The notes under the pieces: model-generated
What the model was told of the DNA's origin: nothing
Databases searched by the model: none
Seen by the model: only the letters and a program-made list of their open reading frames with translations
Assembly (NCBI RefSeq): GCF_014203115.1
Contig: NZ_JACHIJ010000001.1
Location: forward strand, 744,001 to 808,000
Source: Afipia massiliensis
GTDB taxonomy: Bacteria; Pseudomonadota; Alphaproteobacteria; Rhizobiales; Xanthobacteraceae
Direction: 5' to 3'
Length of the DNA: 64,000 bases
Made by a program: the position numbers and the translations under genes
In this document: one piece after another, positions 8,896 through 18,180 of the stretch
Layout of the letters: each line of letters begins with the position of its first letter
How positions within the stretch are numbered: position 1 is the stretch's first letter

Positions 8896-8923
8896 AAACG
8901 TCACAAGGCAATCCGGATTTCTG

Positions 8924-10342
8924 ATGCCCCTCTCGCCCGCTTACCGCGCCTCGACCAGCCACGTCGCGCTCGGTCCTGAGTTCTACGATGTCGTCGCGGC
9001 GGCCGCGTTTCCCGATCATATCCTGCGCTATCGCAACCAGCGTGCGGCGAAGACCGTCGGGCTCGATACGCTCAGCGACGAAGAATGGATCGCGCATTTC
9101 GGACGTTTTCAGCCGCTGGCCGAAAACTTCAAGGAGCCGCTGGCGCTGCGCTATCACGGCCATCAATTCCGCGTCTACAATCCGGAACTGGGCGATGGGC
9201 GCGGATTTCTGTTCGCGCAACTGTACGACGACAAGGGCCGCCTGCTCGATCTCGCCACCAAGGGCAGCGGCAAGACGCCGTGGTCACGCACCGCAGACGG
9301 ACGACTGACGCTCAAGGGCGGCGTGCGCGAAGTGCTGGCGACTTCGATGCTGGAAGCGCTCGGCGTCGACACTTCGAAAACCTTCAGCCTGATCGAGACC
9401 GGCGAAGCGCTGGAGCGCGGCGACGAGCCTTCGCCCACGCGATCCTCCGTGATGGTCCGCCTCAGCCATTCGCATATCCGGATCGGAACGTTCCAGCGGC
9501 AGGCGTTTCAGCGCAGCACCGCGAACATCCAGAAGCTGCTCGACTACACGATCAGGACTTACATGCCAGACATCTGGCACGACGATGCCTCGGCGCGAGC
9601 CATCGCATTTCTCGAAGAGGTCTGCCGCCGCGTCGCGCGGGGCGGCGCGCAGCTGATGGCAGCCGGATTTGTTCACGGCGTCCTCAACACCGACAACATC
9701 AACGTTACCGGCGAAAGCTTCGACTACGGCCCGTGGCGGTTTCTACCGGTGCTCGATCCCGCCTTTACCGCAGCTTATTTCGACGAGACCGGGCTTTACG
9801 CCTACGGCCGTCAACCCGACGCGCTGTTCTGGAACGTCACGCGGCTGGCGGAATGCCTGCTCGGCATCGCGGACCAGCCGAGCCTTGAGAAGGCGCTCGG
9901 CGTTTTTGAACCGACCATTCGTCAGGAATTCACCAGCGCAATGGTGAAACGGCTCGGCGTTCAGTCACGGAGCCCCGAGCACGACAACGAACTGGTGCGC
10001 GCGCTGTGGATCTTTCTGTCGGAAACGCAAGCGCCGTTCGAGCAGACCTTCTTCGACTGGTTCGGCGGGTTGGCGAGCGCCGAACGCGCGGCGCGCAGCC
10101 CGTCGAAGGAGCACTATGCTAGTCCGGCGTTCAATGCGGTCCGCGACGCCTTGCAAGGTTTTTCACCGCGCGATGGCGTCGATCTCAGCCACCCCTATTT
10201 CAGCAAGCCGGTCGCATGCTCGATGCTGATCGAAGAAGTCGAAGAGATCTGGAAGCCGATTGCAGATAGCGATGACTGGTCGGTGTTTCACGCCAAGCTC
10301 GAAGCAATCGAACAGATGCGAGAAGCGTATGGGCTGACGTGA
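8924..10342 (+). CDS. selO: Protein adenylyltransferase SelO (YdiU/UPF0061 family)
   Basis: Pseudokinase-fold enzyme that transfers AMP from ATP to Ser/Thr/Tyr of proteins in redox homeostasis. At 472 aa it is close to E. coli YdiU. Conserved stretches include LALRYHGHQFRVYNPELGDG, the ATP-site lysine region ATKGSGKTPWSR, the GGVREVL segment and the metal-binding NTDNINVTGESFDYGP. The C-terminus ends YGLT without the selenocysteine or cysteine tail seen in eukaryotic SelO. The gene ends at a palindromic repeat shared with the convergent nitronate monooxygenase gene. Confidence 0.93.
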   Translation: MPLSPAYRASTSHVALGPEFYDVVAAAAFPDHILRYRNQRAAKTVGLDTLSDEEWIAHFGRFQPLAENFKEPLALRYHGHQFRVYNPELGDGRGFLFAQLYDDKGRLLDLATKGSGKTPWSRTADGRLTLKGGVREVLATSMLEALGVDTSKTFSLIETGEALERGDEPSPTRSSVMVRLSHSHIRIGTFQRQAFQRSTANIQKLLDYTIRTYMPDIWHDDASARAIAFLEEVCRRVARGGAQLMAAGFVHGVLNTDNINVTGESFDYGPWRFLPVLDPAFTAAYFDETGLYAYGRQPDALFWNVTRLAECLLGIADQPSLEKALGVFEPTIRQEFTSAMVKRLGVQSRSPEHDNELVRALWIFLSETQAPFEQTFFDWFGGLASAERAARSPSKEHYASPAFNAVRDALQGFSPRDGVDLSHPYFSKPVACSMLIEEVEEIWKPIADSDDWSVFHAKLEAIEQMREAYGLT

Positions 10343-10363
10343 GGTCCGCGATTAAATCGCGAT

Positions 10364-10480
10364 GTCGTCCCGGCGAAGGCCGGGACCCATAACCACCGCC
10401 CGTTCAATGACGGGCGATGGTCGATGCTTTAGATAAACACTTCGACAGGGAGTATGGGTCCCGGCCTTCGCCGGGACGAC
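10364..10480. repeat. REP-like palindromic element, family A (copy 1)
   Basis: GTCGTCCCGGCGAAGGCCGG and the bases after it (10364-10391) recur inverted at 10454-10480, about 60 bases apart, so the RNA folds into a long cruciform. Each arm also contains its own hairpin (CCCGGCgaaGGCCGGG). It lies between the convergent selO and nitronate monooxygenase genes. Copies 2 and 3 are at 21566 and 31023. Confidence 0.9.
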
Positions 10481-10495
10481 GTAGAGAGAGTTACC

Positions 10496-11509
10496 TTACG
10501 CCACCTTCTTGCGCGGCTCGGACACGGCAAACGTGCCGTCGAGGAAGCCGGTCAGGCGCTGGCGGATGATGAACTCGGCGTCCGCCATGATGCGGTCGAT
10601 CAGTTCCTTGCAGGTCGGGATGTCGTTGATCAGGCCGACCATCATGCCGCAGCTCCAGGCGCCTGCATCCATGTCGCCTTCCAGCATCACCTTCGGGTAG
10701 ACGCCGGCGACCTGATCCATGATGTCCTCGATCTTGAGGCTCTTGCCCTTTTCCTTCTCGATCTCGATCAGCTTCTCGACATTCCTGTTGGTCAGCACGC
10801 GTTCGGTGTTGCGCAGCGCGCGCATCACCAGACGGGTATCGAGCTCGGTGGCCTTGAGCAGCGCCTGCTTCACGTTGTCATGCACCGGCGCTTCCTTGGT
10901 GGCGATGAAGCGCGTGCCCATGTTCATGCCCTGCGCGCCCATCGCCAGCGCGGCAACGAGGCTGCGCGCATCGGCCATGCCGCCCGACGCCACGAACGGA
11001 ATTCGCAGTTCCTCTTCCGCGCGCGGCAGCAGGATCATGTTCGGCATGTCGTCCTCGCCGGGATGACCGCCGCACTCGAAACCGTCGACGCTGACCGCGT
11101 CGCAGCCGATCGCTTCAGCTTTCAGCGAGTGACGGACCGAGGTGCACTTGTGGATGACCTTGATGCCTGCCGCCTTCAGCGCCGGCATGTATTGCTCAGG
11201 GCTGCGGCCTGCGGTCTCGACAGCCTTGATGCCGGCTTCCTTGATGGCCGCGATATATTCGGGATACGGAGGCGCTGCAAAGGTCGGCAGGAAAGTCAGG
11301 TTCACGCCGAACGGCTTGTCGGTCATGTCCTGGCATTTCTTGATTTCCTTCGCCAGCAGCTCGGGCGTCTTCTGCGTCAGGCCCGTGATGATGCCGAGGC
11401 CGCCCGCGTTCGACACAGCAGATGCCAGTTCCGCGAAGCCGACAAAGTGCATGCCGCCCTGGATGATCGGGTGCTGGATGCCGAACAATTCCGTAATCGC
11501 CGTTTTCAT
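10496..11509 (-). CDS. Nitronate monooxygenase (2-nitropropane dioxygenase family)
   Basis: FMN-dependent TIM-barrel oxidase, 337 aa. It starts MKTAITELFGIQHPIIQGGM, the family's usual opening, with GGLGIITGL (37-45), GFECGGHPGEDD for FMN phosphate contact, and ASGGMADARSLVAALAMGAQ near 180-200. It oxidises propionate 3-nitronate or alkyl nitronates and so detoxifies nitro compounds. Some relatives are enoyl-ACP reductase or dioxygenase homologues, so the substrate is not certain. It is transcribed divergently from hemE. Confidence 0.88.
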   Translation of the reverse strand: MKTAITELFGIQHPIIQGGMHFVGFAELASAVSNAGGLGIITGLTQKTPELLAKEIKKCQDMTDKPFGVNLTFLPTFAAPPYPEYIAAIKEAGIKAVETAGRSPEQYMPALKAAGIKVIHKCTSVRHSLKAEAIGCDAVSVDGFECGGHPGEDDMPNMILLPRAEEELRIPFVASGGMADARSLVAALAMGAQGMNMGTRFIATKEAPVHDNVKQALLKATELDTRLVMRALRNTERVLTNRNVEKLIEIEKEKGKSLKIEDIMDQVAGVYPKVMLEGDMDAGAWSCGMMVGLINDIPTCKELIDRIMADAEFIIRQRLTGFLDGTFAVSEPRKKVA

Positions 11510-11699
11510 GTGTTCCCTCTCCTTGGTTCTAATGACATCGTTACCGCAGGTGCTCGCGGCGCGACAATGGTTTGGCTCGACAGGGCTGCCATGCCATCCG
11601 TTCCGAAAAGGAACGTATCAGCATGATCCAGGTCGTCAACCGGTGGCCAAAACCGGAGGCAGCGTGTATCAGGGCCGCAGATAAGCCTATCTTCAGCCA

Positions 11700-12758
11700 A
11701 TGGAATTTCGTTTGAGCCAGTCCCCCGTTGTCAAGCCGTTCATGGAAGTCCTCTCGGGCCGCAGGCAGAGCGTGCCGCCGGTGTGGATGATGCGTCAGGC
11801 CGGCCGTTACCTTCCGGAGTACCGTGAGCTGCGCGCGAAGGCGGGCGGCTTTCTCGACCTGTGCTTCAACCCCGAATGGGCGGCCGAGGTCACCCTGCAG
11901 CCGATCCGGCGCTTCGGGTTCGACGCCGCGATCATCTTCTCGGACATTCTGGTGATCCCGCATGCGCTCGGACGTTCGGTACGCTTCGAGGTCGGCGAAG
12001 GCCCGCGACTCGATCCGCTCGACACGCCGGAGAAGATCGCGACGCTGGCGACGGCTGCGGATTTCACCAAGCTTGAACCCGTCTTCGAGGCGCTGCGCCG
12101 TGTTCGCGCTGAACTCGATCCGAAAATTGCGCTGATCGGTTTCTGCGGCGCGCCATGGACCGTTGCGACCTACATGGTCGCCGGGCAAGGCACGCCGGAT
12201 CAGGCGCCCGCACGCATGCTCGCCTACCGCGAGCCGGATGCGTTTGCAAAAATCATCGACGTGCTGGTCGAGAATTCCATTGAGTATCTACTGGGACAGC
12301 TCAAAGCCGGCGCCGACGCGTTGCAGATCTTCGACACATGGGCAGGCATCCTGCCGCCGCGCGAATTTCAGCGCTGGTCGGTGGAGCCGACACGGCGGAT
12401 CGTCGAAGGCGTGCGTGCGAAAGCACCGCACGCGAAGATCATCGGCTTCCCGCGCGGCGCAGGCGCGCAGTTGCCGCTGTATGTCGGCCGCACCGGCGTC
12501 GATGGCGTCAGCATCGACTGGGCGGCGGAGCCCTCGCTGATCCGCGAGCGCGTGCAGAGTTACGTCGCCGTGCAGGGCAATCTCGATCCCCTCGCCTTGA
12601 TCGCCGGTGGCGCAGCGCTGGATCGCGCCGTCGATGACGCGCTGGCGAATTACGCAAGCGGCCGGTACATCTTCAATCTCGGCCACGGCATCCAGCCGGA
12701 AACGCCCATCGCCCATGTCGAGCAGATGCTAAAGCGCGTGCGGGAATATAAGGGATAA
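11700..12758 (+). CDS. hemE: Uroporphyrinogen decarboxylase
   Basis: Heme biosynthesis enzyme converting uroporphyrinogen III to coproporphyrinogen III in the cytosol. It is 352 aa, normal length. Signature motifs are [17 protein letters not shown] near residue 28, [14 protein letters not shown] with the catalytic Asp, [13 protein letters not shown], and [12 protein letters not shown] with the C-terminal His. The start is taken at ATG 11700, which gives the family N-terminus. hemC lies nearby on the other strand, so the neighbourhood has a tetrapyrrole theme. Confidence 0.96.
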   Translation: MEFRLSQSPVVKPFMEVLSGRRQSVPPVWMMRQAGRYLPEYRELRAKAGGFLDLCFNPEWAAEVTLQPIRRFGFDAAIIFSDILVIPHALGRSVRFEVGEGPRLDPLDTPEKIATLATAADFTKLEPVFEALRRVRAELDPKIALIGFCGAPWTVATYMVAGQGTPDQAPARMLAYREPDAFAKIIDVLVENSIEYLLGQLKAGADALQIFDTWAGILPPREFQRWSVEPTRRIVEGVRAKAPHAKIIGFPRGAGAQLPLYVGRTGVDGVSIDWAAEPSLIRERVQSYVAVQGNLDPLALIAGGAALDRAVDDALANYASGRYIFNLGHGIQPETPIAHVEQMLKRVREYKG

Positions 12759-12785
12759 CTCTCAGCAACGCTGCGCCGAACCGCG

Positions 12786-13568
12786 CTACTCGTTCGGAAT
12801 GTTCAGCAGTTCGCCGCACGCCTTGCAGTGCACGGCATCGACGTCGTGTCGCAGCAGGCCGCATGTCGGACAGGGGAAGCGGACCTTGTGTGGGCGCAGC
12901 ATGGCGCGTACCAGGCCGAGAAACAGGGTCACCCCGAAAATCATGGTGACGACGGAAATCAGCCGCCCCACCGTGCCGGGCAGCGTGATGTCGCCAAACC
13001 CGGTCGTCGTCAGCGCGGTGACCGCGAAATAGAGCGCGTCGAGATAATTGGTGATGGCAGGGTTTGTGGCGTGCTGGGTCGCGTAGATGAGGCCGGTCAT
13101 CACGAACAGGAAGACCGCAATGTTGATCCCCGCGATGATGATCTCCTCGTTCGCGCGGAAATACGGGAAATCGGCACGAAGCCGCGCCAGCAAACGATAG
13201 CTACGCATCAACCGCAACGTCCGCAGCACGCGCAAGAAGGCTATCTGCTCGCCCGCCAACGGCGCTAAAAATGAAACGATGCTTGCAATATCCGCCCAGG
13301 TGACGGGGTGCAGGAATTCGCGCCACGGCTTCTCGACGATGAAAAGGCGGGCGAGAAAGTCGGCGAGAATGACAAGGCCAAAGCCGACATCGGCGACTTC
13401 AACGTAAGCGTTTCCGGGAATGAAAGAGGTCGTAACGATAAAAATGATGGAGATAGTATCGAAGATCAGCAAACCGTAGCGGAATCGATGCGCGTCGGCG
13501 GATTCACCGTCGTAGAGACTGCGGAGCCGCGATCGCAGACGCTGCACCATCGAGGTGTTTGATTTCAT
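12786..13568 (-). CDS. Voltage-gated-like potassium channel with C-terminal zinc ribbon
   Basis: Six-TM ion channel of 260 aa. S1-S3 cover about residues 25-105. The S4-like helix has regularly spaced arginines (RVLRTLRLMRSYRLLARLR), and the pore loop has the filter TTTGFGD followed by S6. Unusually, the C-terminus holds CPTCGLLRHD...CKACGE, two CxxC pairs about 15 residues apart that resemble a zinc ribbon, after HKVRFP. The ATG at 13568 begins MKSNTSMVQRL; longer frames upstream run into hemC's 3' region. No RCK domain is present, so the ribbon may be its regulatory or assembly module. Confidence 0.88.
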   Translation of the reverse strand: MKSNTSMVQRLRSRLRSLYDGESADAHRFRYGLLIFDTISIIFIVTTSFIPGNAYVEVADVGFGLVILADFLARLFIVEKPWREFLHPVTWADIASIVSFLAPLAGEQIAFLRVLRTLRLMRSYRLLARLRADFPYFRANEEIIIAGINIAVFLFVMTGLIYATQHATNPAITNYLDALYFAVTALTTTGFGDITLPGTVGRLISVVTMIFGVTLFLGLVRAMLRPHKVRFPCPTCGLLRHDVDAVHCKACGELLNIPNE

Positions 13569-13632
13569 TTCGGCAGACCGGTCCAGTTCCTGAACATCAT
13601 GGTAGCACAGGACGGTCGCAGCGCTGCGCTGG

Positions 13633-14616
13633 TTAAACCGGCCTTGATCTCTCGATGATCTCTGCCGCGCCCTTTGCCAGCAGATCGAACGCCACCGCGC
13701 GACCAAGCTCGCGCGGCTTGTCGGCGGGGCCGGTGCGCGTCGCTTCGAGCAACTGATCGCCTTCCAGATCCAGCACCGACGCAGTCAGCGACATCTCGCG
13801 GCCGTCGATCGTCGAAAAGCCCGCAACCGGCGAATTGCAGTGACCGTTCAACACCCACAGCACCTCGCGCTCCGCATCGGCGCACAGATGCGCGGCGGGA
13901 TCGTCAATCAGCGCGAGATATTGCCGTGTACGCCAATCGTTCACTGCACATTCCACCGCGACGATGCCCTGCCCCGCCGCCGGCAGCATTTCTCGCGCAG
14001 TGAATTCGTGGGCGATGCGGCTTGCAAGCCCGACGCGCTCCAATCCCGACCGCGCCATGATCAGCGCATCCGCAGGGCCGACTTCGCCGCCTTCTGCGAG
14101 CCGCTGCATCTCGCCATTGTCGAGTTTGCGCACTCGCGTATCGGCCGCGCCGCGAAAGTGAATCACTTCGATCTCGGGAAACAGCCGCCGCGCGTACGCC
14201 GCGCGCCGCACAGCGTTGGTGCCGATCTTGAAGCCCTTGCCCTTGGTGCGCTTCAGATCGTCGAACGTGACGCCCGCGCGCAGCACCAGCGCATCGGTCG
14301 GCGGATCGCGCGACAGCGTCGCACCGATCACGAGGCCCGGCGTGTCCTCGTTGCCCGGCATGTCCTTCAGGGAATGCATCGCCGCGTGCAGTTTTCCTGC
14401 GATCACCGCTGCGCGGATTTCGGCGACAAATGCGCCGCCTTTGCCGCCATGCGGCAGCAGCAAGCCGACCTGATCCTGATCGCCGCGCGTCTCGAACTTG
14501 ACGATCTCGACGTTCAGATCCGGCGCGGCAGCTTCGAGCTGGCGTGCAATTTCCCCGGTCTGCGCAAGCGCCATCGTACTTTTGCGCGTTCCGATACGCA
14601 TGGAAATTGCTGTCAC
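13633..14616 (-). CDS. hemC: Hydroxymethylbilane synthase (divergent form)
   Basis: Porphobilinogen deaminase family, 327 aa. Catalytic features are retained: GTRKSTMALAQ near the N-terminus, TRGDQDQ, the HSLKDMP loop with the catalytic Asp, VRRAAYARRLFP, and a cysteine for the dipyrromethane cofactor in NGHCNSPVAG. It departs from the usual proteobacterial enzyme: GTRGSPLA is replaced by GTRKSTMA, RGNV(x)TR by RGAADTR, and there is an insertion (near 186-193, RLAEGGEV) before the ADALIMARSGLERVG strand. It may be a second copy or a specialised paralogue. Confidence 0.82.
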   Translation of the reverse strand: MTAISMRIGTRKSTMALAQTGEIARQLEAAAPDLNVEIVKFETRGDQDQVGLLLPHGGKGGAFVAEIRAAVIAGKLHAAMHSLKDMPGNEDTPGLVIGATLSRDPPTDALVLRAGVTFDDLKRTKGKGFKIGTNAVRRAAYARRLFPEIEVIHFRGAADTRVRKLDNGEMQRLAEGGEVGPADALIMARSGLERVGLASRIAHEFTAREMLPAAGQGIVAVECAVNDWRTRQYLALIDDPAAHLCADAEREVLWVLNGHCNSPVAGFSTIDGREMSLTASVLDLEGDQLLEATRTGPADKPRELGRAVAFDLLAKGAAEIIERSRPV

Positions 14617-14794
14617 GTCTGCTCCGTCACCGGCTTGATGTCGTCTGAAAACCGCGTTCTTACGGGCCGCAACATACGGCGGGCGGTCCCCCTAATGCAA
14701 ACGCATTGAAGAACCTATCGCGGTTGCATCAGCCTGCGGTCCGCGCTTAAACAGCCTCAATCCCGCGTCCTGCGCAATCAAAAGAGTCCCCTGA

Positions 14795-15607
14795 ATGACA
14801 TCTTCCTCGTCCATCGGCTTCCTCGCACCCCTGTTCGTTCCCGCCACCCGGCCCGACCGTTATTTCAAGGCAGCAGGGTCCGGCGCGGACGGCGTCATCA
14901 TCGATCTTGAGGACGCCGTGGCCGCGAACGAGAAGGACGCCGCCCGCGCGACGCTGGTTGCGGCCTCCCTGCCCCCCAATTCAATCGTCCGCGTCAACGC
15001 TTTCGCAACGCGCTGGCATGAGGCTGACATTGTGGCGATGAAGGGCCTCGGCATCGCCGGGATCATGCTGCCGAAGGCAGAGACTGCGGGACATCTCGAA
15101 AGCGTGCGTGCTGTATTAGGCGATCTGCCGGTGATTTCGCTGATAGAATCGGCGCACGGCGTCGCAGGCGTCCGCGAGGTCGCCCGTCATTCCAGCCGGC
15201 TCGCGTTCGGCTATATCGACTTCAGCGCCGATGTCGGTTGCAGCATGGACCGCGACGCGTTGCTGATGGCGCGTGCCGAGATCGTGCTGGCGTCAAGACT
15301 TGCACAGTTGCCATCACCGCTTGAAGGCGTGACGCCGTCGTTCGATGATCCCGCACTGGTCGAGGACGACGCGCGTTATGCCGCATTGATGGGTTTCGGC
15401 GGCAAGCTCTGCATTCACCCCAAGCAGATCGCGCCGACACTCAAGGGATTCCGGCCATCGCAAAAAGACATCGAATGGGCGATTCGAATCTCGAATTCGG
15501 GCGATGGCGCCGTGTCGGTCGACGGCATGATGGTCGATGCGCCGGTTCGGCTTCGGGCGCAGCGCATTCTCGCTGCGGCTAAAGCCAGCGATGCCGCGCA
15601 AACCTAA
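14795..15607 (+). CDS. HpcH/HpaI aldolase, citrate lyase beta-subunit-like (CoA ester lyase)
   Basis: TIM-barrel lyase of 270 aa. It opens with APLFVPATRPDRYFKAAGSG, has the metal-binding DGVIIDLEDAVA, then GIMLPKAET, ISLIESAHGVAGV with the catalytic Glu, and GKLCIHPKQI near the C-terminus. CitE-like proteins outside citrate lyase cleave malyl-, citramalyl- or methylmalyl-CoA type esters. The start ATG 14795 follows an intergenic region shared with hemC. Its 3' end overlaps the convergent VOC gene by four bases. The substrate is undetermined. Confidence 0.85.
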   Translation: MTSSSSIGFLAPLFVPATRPDRYFKAAGSGADGVIIDLEDAVAANEKDAARATLVAASLPPNSIVRVNAFATRWHEADIVAMKGLGIAGIMLPKAETAGHLESVRAVLGDLPVISLIESAHGVAGVREVARHSSRLAFGYIDFSADVGCSMDRDALLMARAEIVLASRLAQLPSPLEGVTPSFDDPALVEDDARYAALMGFGGKLCIHPKQIAPTLKGFRPSQKDIEWAIRISNSGDGAVSVDGMMVDAPVRLRAQRILAAAKASDAAQT

Positions 15608-15942
15608 TCGCGCGAGATCCACACCGCTATTTCGTTTCCGCCCGGTTCGCGGAAATGAAACCGCCGCCCGCCGGGAAAATCGAACTGTGCCTTGGTGATT
15701 GTGCCGCCGGCGGCAATTACGCGCCGTTCGGCATCGTCGATATCCGTGGTCCGCACCACGGCGAGCGGTGCCGCGACCCGTTCCGGCGCCTGATCGATAC
15801 CACCATCAATTCCCGCGCCAGTGAGCGCGTCATAGGTCGGACCGTAGCTGACAATGCCCCAACCGAAAGCCGCCTGAAAAAACGCGCTGGTTCGCGCGCG
15901 GTCGGTGCTGGGAAATTCGATGTAGTCGATCTTGTCGGTCAT
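15604..15942 (-). CDS. VOC family (glyoxalase/bleomycin-resistance-like) protein
   Basis: 112-aa single VOC module: MTDKIDYIEFPSTDRARTSAFF at the start, GWGIVSYGPTYDAL, and C-terminal FHFREPGGNEIAVW with the typical metal-ligand Glu. Such proteins are metal-dependent lyases, dioxygenases or binding proteins, and the exact role is unknown. Only nine bases separate it from the upstream TetR gene on the same strand, so the two probably form one transcript. Confidence 0.85.
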   Translation of the reverse strand: MTDKIDYIEFPSTDRARTSAFFQAAFGWGIVSYGPTYDALTGAGIDGGIDQAPERVAAPLAVVRTTDIDDAERRVIAAGGTITKAQFDFPGGRRFHFREPGGNEIAVWISRD

Positions 15943-15951
15943 GATTGCCTT

Positions 15952-16545
15952 CTATTGTGCTGCGACCGGCGGCCAGGTCATCAGAACCACCTCAACGATC
16001 TTCTTGAGTTCGTCGCGCTTGGCCCCGCCGACCGCCTGAACTGCTATTCCTTGCGCGATGGTGGAAGCATAACGCGCCAGCACCTCCGCATCGGCATGGA
16101 CGGGAAGATCGCCATCGGACCGCGCCTGCTCGAACCGCTCACGCAGATCGCTTTCAAATTTCGCGCGCCGCGCGACCAGCTCCTGCTTGATCGACTCCGC
16201 CGCGTCTCCGCAGGTCAGCGCGCCGTTGATGGACAGACATCCTGCCGGACAGTCCGGATCGGTCACGGCGTCGACTTCGCCGTAGAGAAGATGCTCGATC
16301 ACCGCGCGCGCTGTCGGCTGCTGCAGCGCCAGCTTGGTGTAACCGGCGGGCCCATCGGCATAAGCGTCGAACGCCTTGCGGAATAGTTCTTCCTTGTTGC
16401 CGAACGCGGCATAGAGCGACGGCTTGGTGATGCCCATCGCCTCCGTCAAATCGGTCATCGACGCGCCCTCGTATCCCTTCTCCCAGAAAACGTGCAGCGC
16501 GTTTTCCAAAGCCTGATCGAGATCGAATTCACGGGGGCGTCCCAT
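15952..16545 (-). CDS. TetR family transcriptional regulator
   Basis: 197 aa with an N-terminal helix-turn-helix: MGRPREFDLDQALENALHVF, then SMTDLTEAMGITKPSLYAAFGNKEELF (about 30-55). The effector domain follows and has a short Cys-rich patch DPDCPAGCL, as in many regulators of this subgroup. ATG 16545 gives the common MGRPREFD start. A GTG at 16551 has better spacing from AGAAAGG and is a possible alternative. Divergent from the RND efflux pair, it is probably that operon's repressor. Confidence 0.88.
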   Translation of the reverse strand: MGRPREFDLDQALENALHVFWEKGYEGASMTDLTEAMGITKPSLYAAFGNKEELFRKAFDAYADGPAGYTKLALQQPTARAVIEHLLYGEVDAVTDPDCPAGCLSINGALTCGDAAESIKQELVARRAKFESDLRERFEQARSDGDLPVHADAEVLARYASTIAQGIAVQAVGGAKRDELKKIVEVVLMTWPPVAAQ

Positions 16546-16778
16546 GGCCACGGTAAGAACCTTTCTGAATTTGTACCTTTCGTTAGATATGTCCCTTGAC
16601 GGCGAAAGTCCAAGTCCCATTTATACCGAACGTTACAGTTGCGATGCAGCAATAATGCATCGCGACGCGGGGCAAATCGGAACTTTTATTCTCTCGCCGG
16701 TCGCGATCTCCCCAGCAACGTATTGAAATTACAGCATTTCGCGTATCGGCGCGGATGCAATGAAATGGGAAGCTCGTG

Positions 16779-17960
16779 ATGAAAAGCCTTTCAAAAAGAA
16801 CAAGCCTGATTGGCGCCGGGATCGGTCTGGCAATCCTGGCGACCGCGGGAACTCTGGTCTTCACGACCTCAAACAATCGCGCCAAGGCTGATTCCGCCGC
16901 CGCGGCCACACCGCCCGCAACCCCCGTCTCCGTCGCCAGTGTCGCCGAGCGGGAAACCGCAATCTGGGACGAATTCTCGGGCCGGCTGGAAGCCATCGAG
17001 CAGGTGGAAGTCCGCTCGCGTGTCGCCGGCGCGATCCAGGAAATCCGTTTCCGCGAAGGCGCGCTGGTTCAGAAGGACGATGTTCTCGTCGTCATCGATC
17101 CCGCACTCTACGCCGCTGAGGTCGCCCGCGCAGACGCTCAGGTCGCCGCTGCGCAGGCTCGTCTCGTCTTCACCAAGAGCGATTATGAACGCGGCCAGCA
17201 ACTGAGCGGATCGCAGACCATCTCGCAGCGCGATCAGGACAACCGCATCAACGCCTATCGCGAGGCGGAAGCAAACCTCAAGGCGGCGCAGGCCACCCTC
17301 AAGACCGCGCAGCTCAACCTCGGTTACACCGAAGTCCGCGCGCCTGTGACCGGCAGGGTCGGCAAGCGCGAGATCACCGTCGGCAACCTGATCGCCGCCG
17401 GTCCCGGTTCGCCGCTGCTGACCACCATCGTCTCGACGACGCCGATCTATGCCAGCTTCAACGCCGACGAACAGATCGTGCTGCGTGCGCTCGACTCGCT
17501 CGGCAAGGACGATGCGGCATCGAAGACCGGCCGCATTCCAGTCAAGATGGGCACCGCGACCAGCAACGGCTTGCCGTTCGAAGGCCACATGCAGTTGATC
17601 GACAATCAGGTCGATGCGCGCAGCGGCACGGTGCGGGTCCGCGCCATCTTCGACAACAAGGATGGCCGCCTGATCCCCGGACAGTTCGTCCGCCTGCAGA
17701 TGGGCCAGCCCAAAACCGAACGCGCGATGATGATTAACGAACGCGCCGTCGGCACCGACCAGAACAAAAAGTACGTGATGGTCGTGAACAAGGAGAACAA
17801 GGCCGAGTATCGCGAAGTTTCGCTTGGCGTCGCCGTTGACGGCCTGCGCGTGGTCACGGCCGGCCTGAAGCCGGGCGAGCAGATTGTGGTCAAGGGCTTG
17901 CAGCGCATTCGCCCCGGCGCACCTGTCGCGCCTGAAGTCGTGGCGATGGACACCAACTGA
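16779..17960 (+). CDS. RND efflux periplasmic adaptor (membrane fusion protein)
   Basis: AcrA/MexA/MexE-type adaptor of 393 aa. The N-terminal membrane anchor spans about residues 8-30 with no lipobox. Next come the barrel-sandwich lipoyl halves (VEVRSRVAGAIQEIRFREGA and NLGYTEVRAPVTGRVGKREI) flanking an alpha-helical hairpin rich in Ala/Gln (about 105-170), then the beta-barrel and membrane-proximal domains. ATG 16779 has GGGAAG six bases upstream. It precedes the pump gene, separated by a 220-base spacer with a palindromic repeat. No TolC-like gene is in the window. Confidence 0.93.
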   Translation: MKSLSKRTSLIGAGIGLAILATAGTLVFTTSNNRAKADSAAAATPPATPVSVASVAERETAIWDEFSGRLEAIEQVEVRSRVAGAIQEIRFREGALVQKDDVLVVIDPALYAAEVARADAQVAAAQARLVFTKSDYERGQQLSGSQTISQRDQDNRINAYREAEANLKAAQATLKTAQLNLGYTEVRAPVTGRVGKREITVGNLIAAGPGSPLLTTIVSTTPIYASFNADEQIVLRALDSLGKDDAASKTGRIPVKMGTATSNGLPFEGHMQLIDNQVDARSGTVRVRAIFDNKDGRLIPGQFVRLQMGQPKTERAMMINERAVGTDQNKKYVMVVNKENKAEYREVSLGVAVDGLRVVTAGLKPGEQIVVKGLQRIRPGAPVAPEVVAMDTN

Positions 17961-17998
17961 CGCGAACAACTCAAGAAACATCATCCGCGATGCGCGCC

Positions 17999-18100
17999 GT
18001 CACCCTGAGGTGCCGTAGCGAAGCGGAGGCCTCGAAGGGCGGCAGCGTTGAACAATTGCCATCCTTCGAGGCTCGCAAGAGCGAGCACCTCAGGATGACG
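17999..18100. repeat. Palindromic repeat inside the RND operon (family C)
   Basis: CACCCTGAGGTGC...CCTCGAAGG pairs with CCTTCGAGG...GCACCTCAGGATG across about 100 bases, forming a long imperfect hairpin. The sequence type (CACCCTGAGGTGC, CCTCGAAGG) is familiar from interspersed repeats of Bradyrhizobium-type genomes. It occupies the spacer between the adaptor and the pump, with about 80 bases left before the pump ATG. Confidence 0.88.
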
Positions 18101-18180
18101 GCGCGGCATGTTCGCCGTGGCACTTACAGGAAGTCGCGCCAGGCAAAGCGCAGCAACAAGACCAATAATGAGATGACGTC

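Noticed and set aside
8924..10342. Selenocysteine in selO
   Set aside because: The reading frame ends in an ordinary stop after YGLT. No in-frame TGA with a SECIS-like structure is evident.
10454..11626. 390-codon plus-strand frame opposite nitronate monooxygenase
   Set aside because: It begins inside the REP repeat and is antisense to a clear gene, so it is not a coding region.
14795..15607. CitE-like lyase as the missing HMG-CoA lyase for mevalonate breakdown
   Set aside because: Its motifs are those of HpcH/HpaI CoA-ester lyases, not the DRE-TIM HMG-CoA lyase family, and it lies about 23 kb from mvaA.
16552..16778. Possible TetR operator such as ACCGAACGTTAC near 16625
   Set aside because: The symmetry is weak and not repeated, so an operator cannot be assigned in this divergent region.
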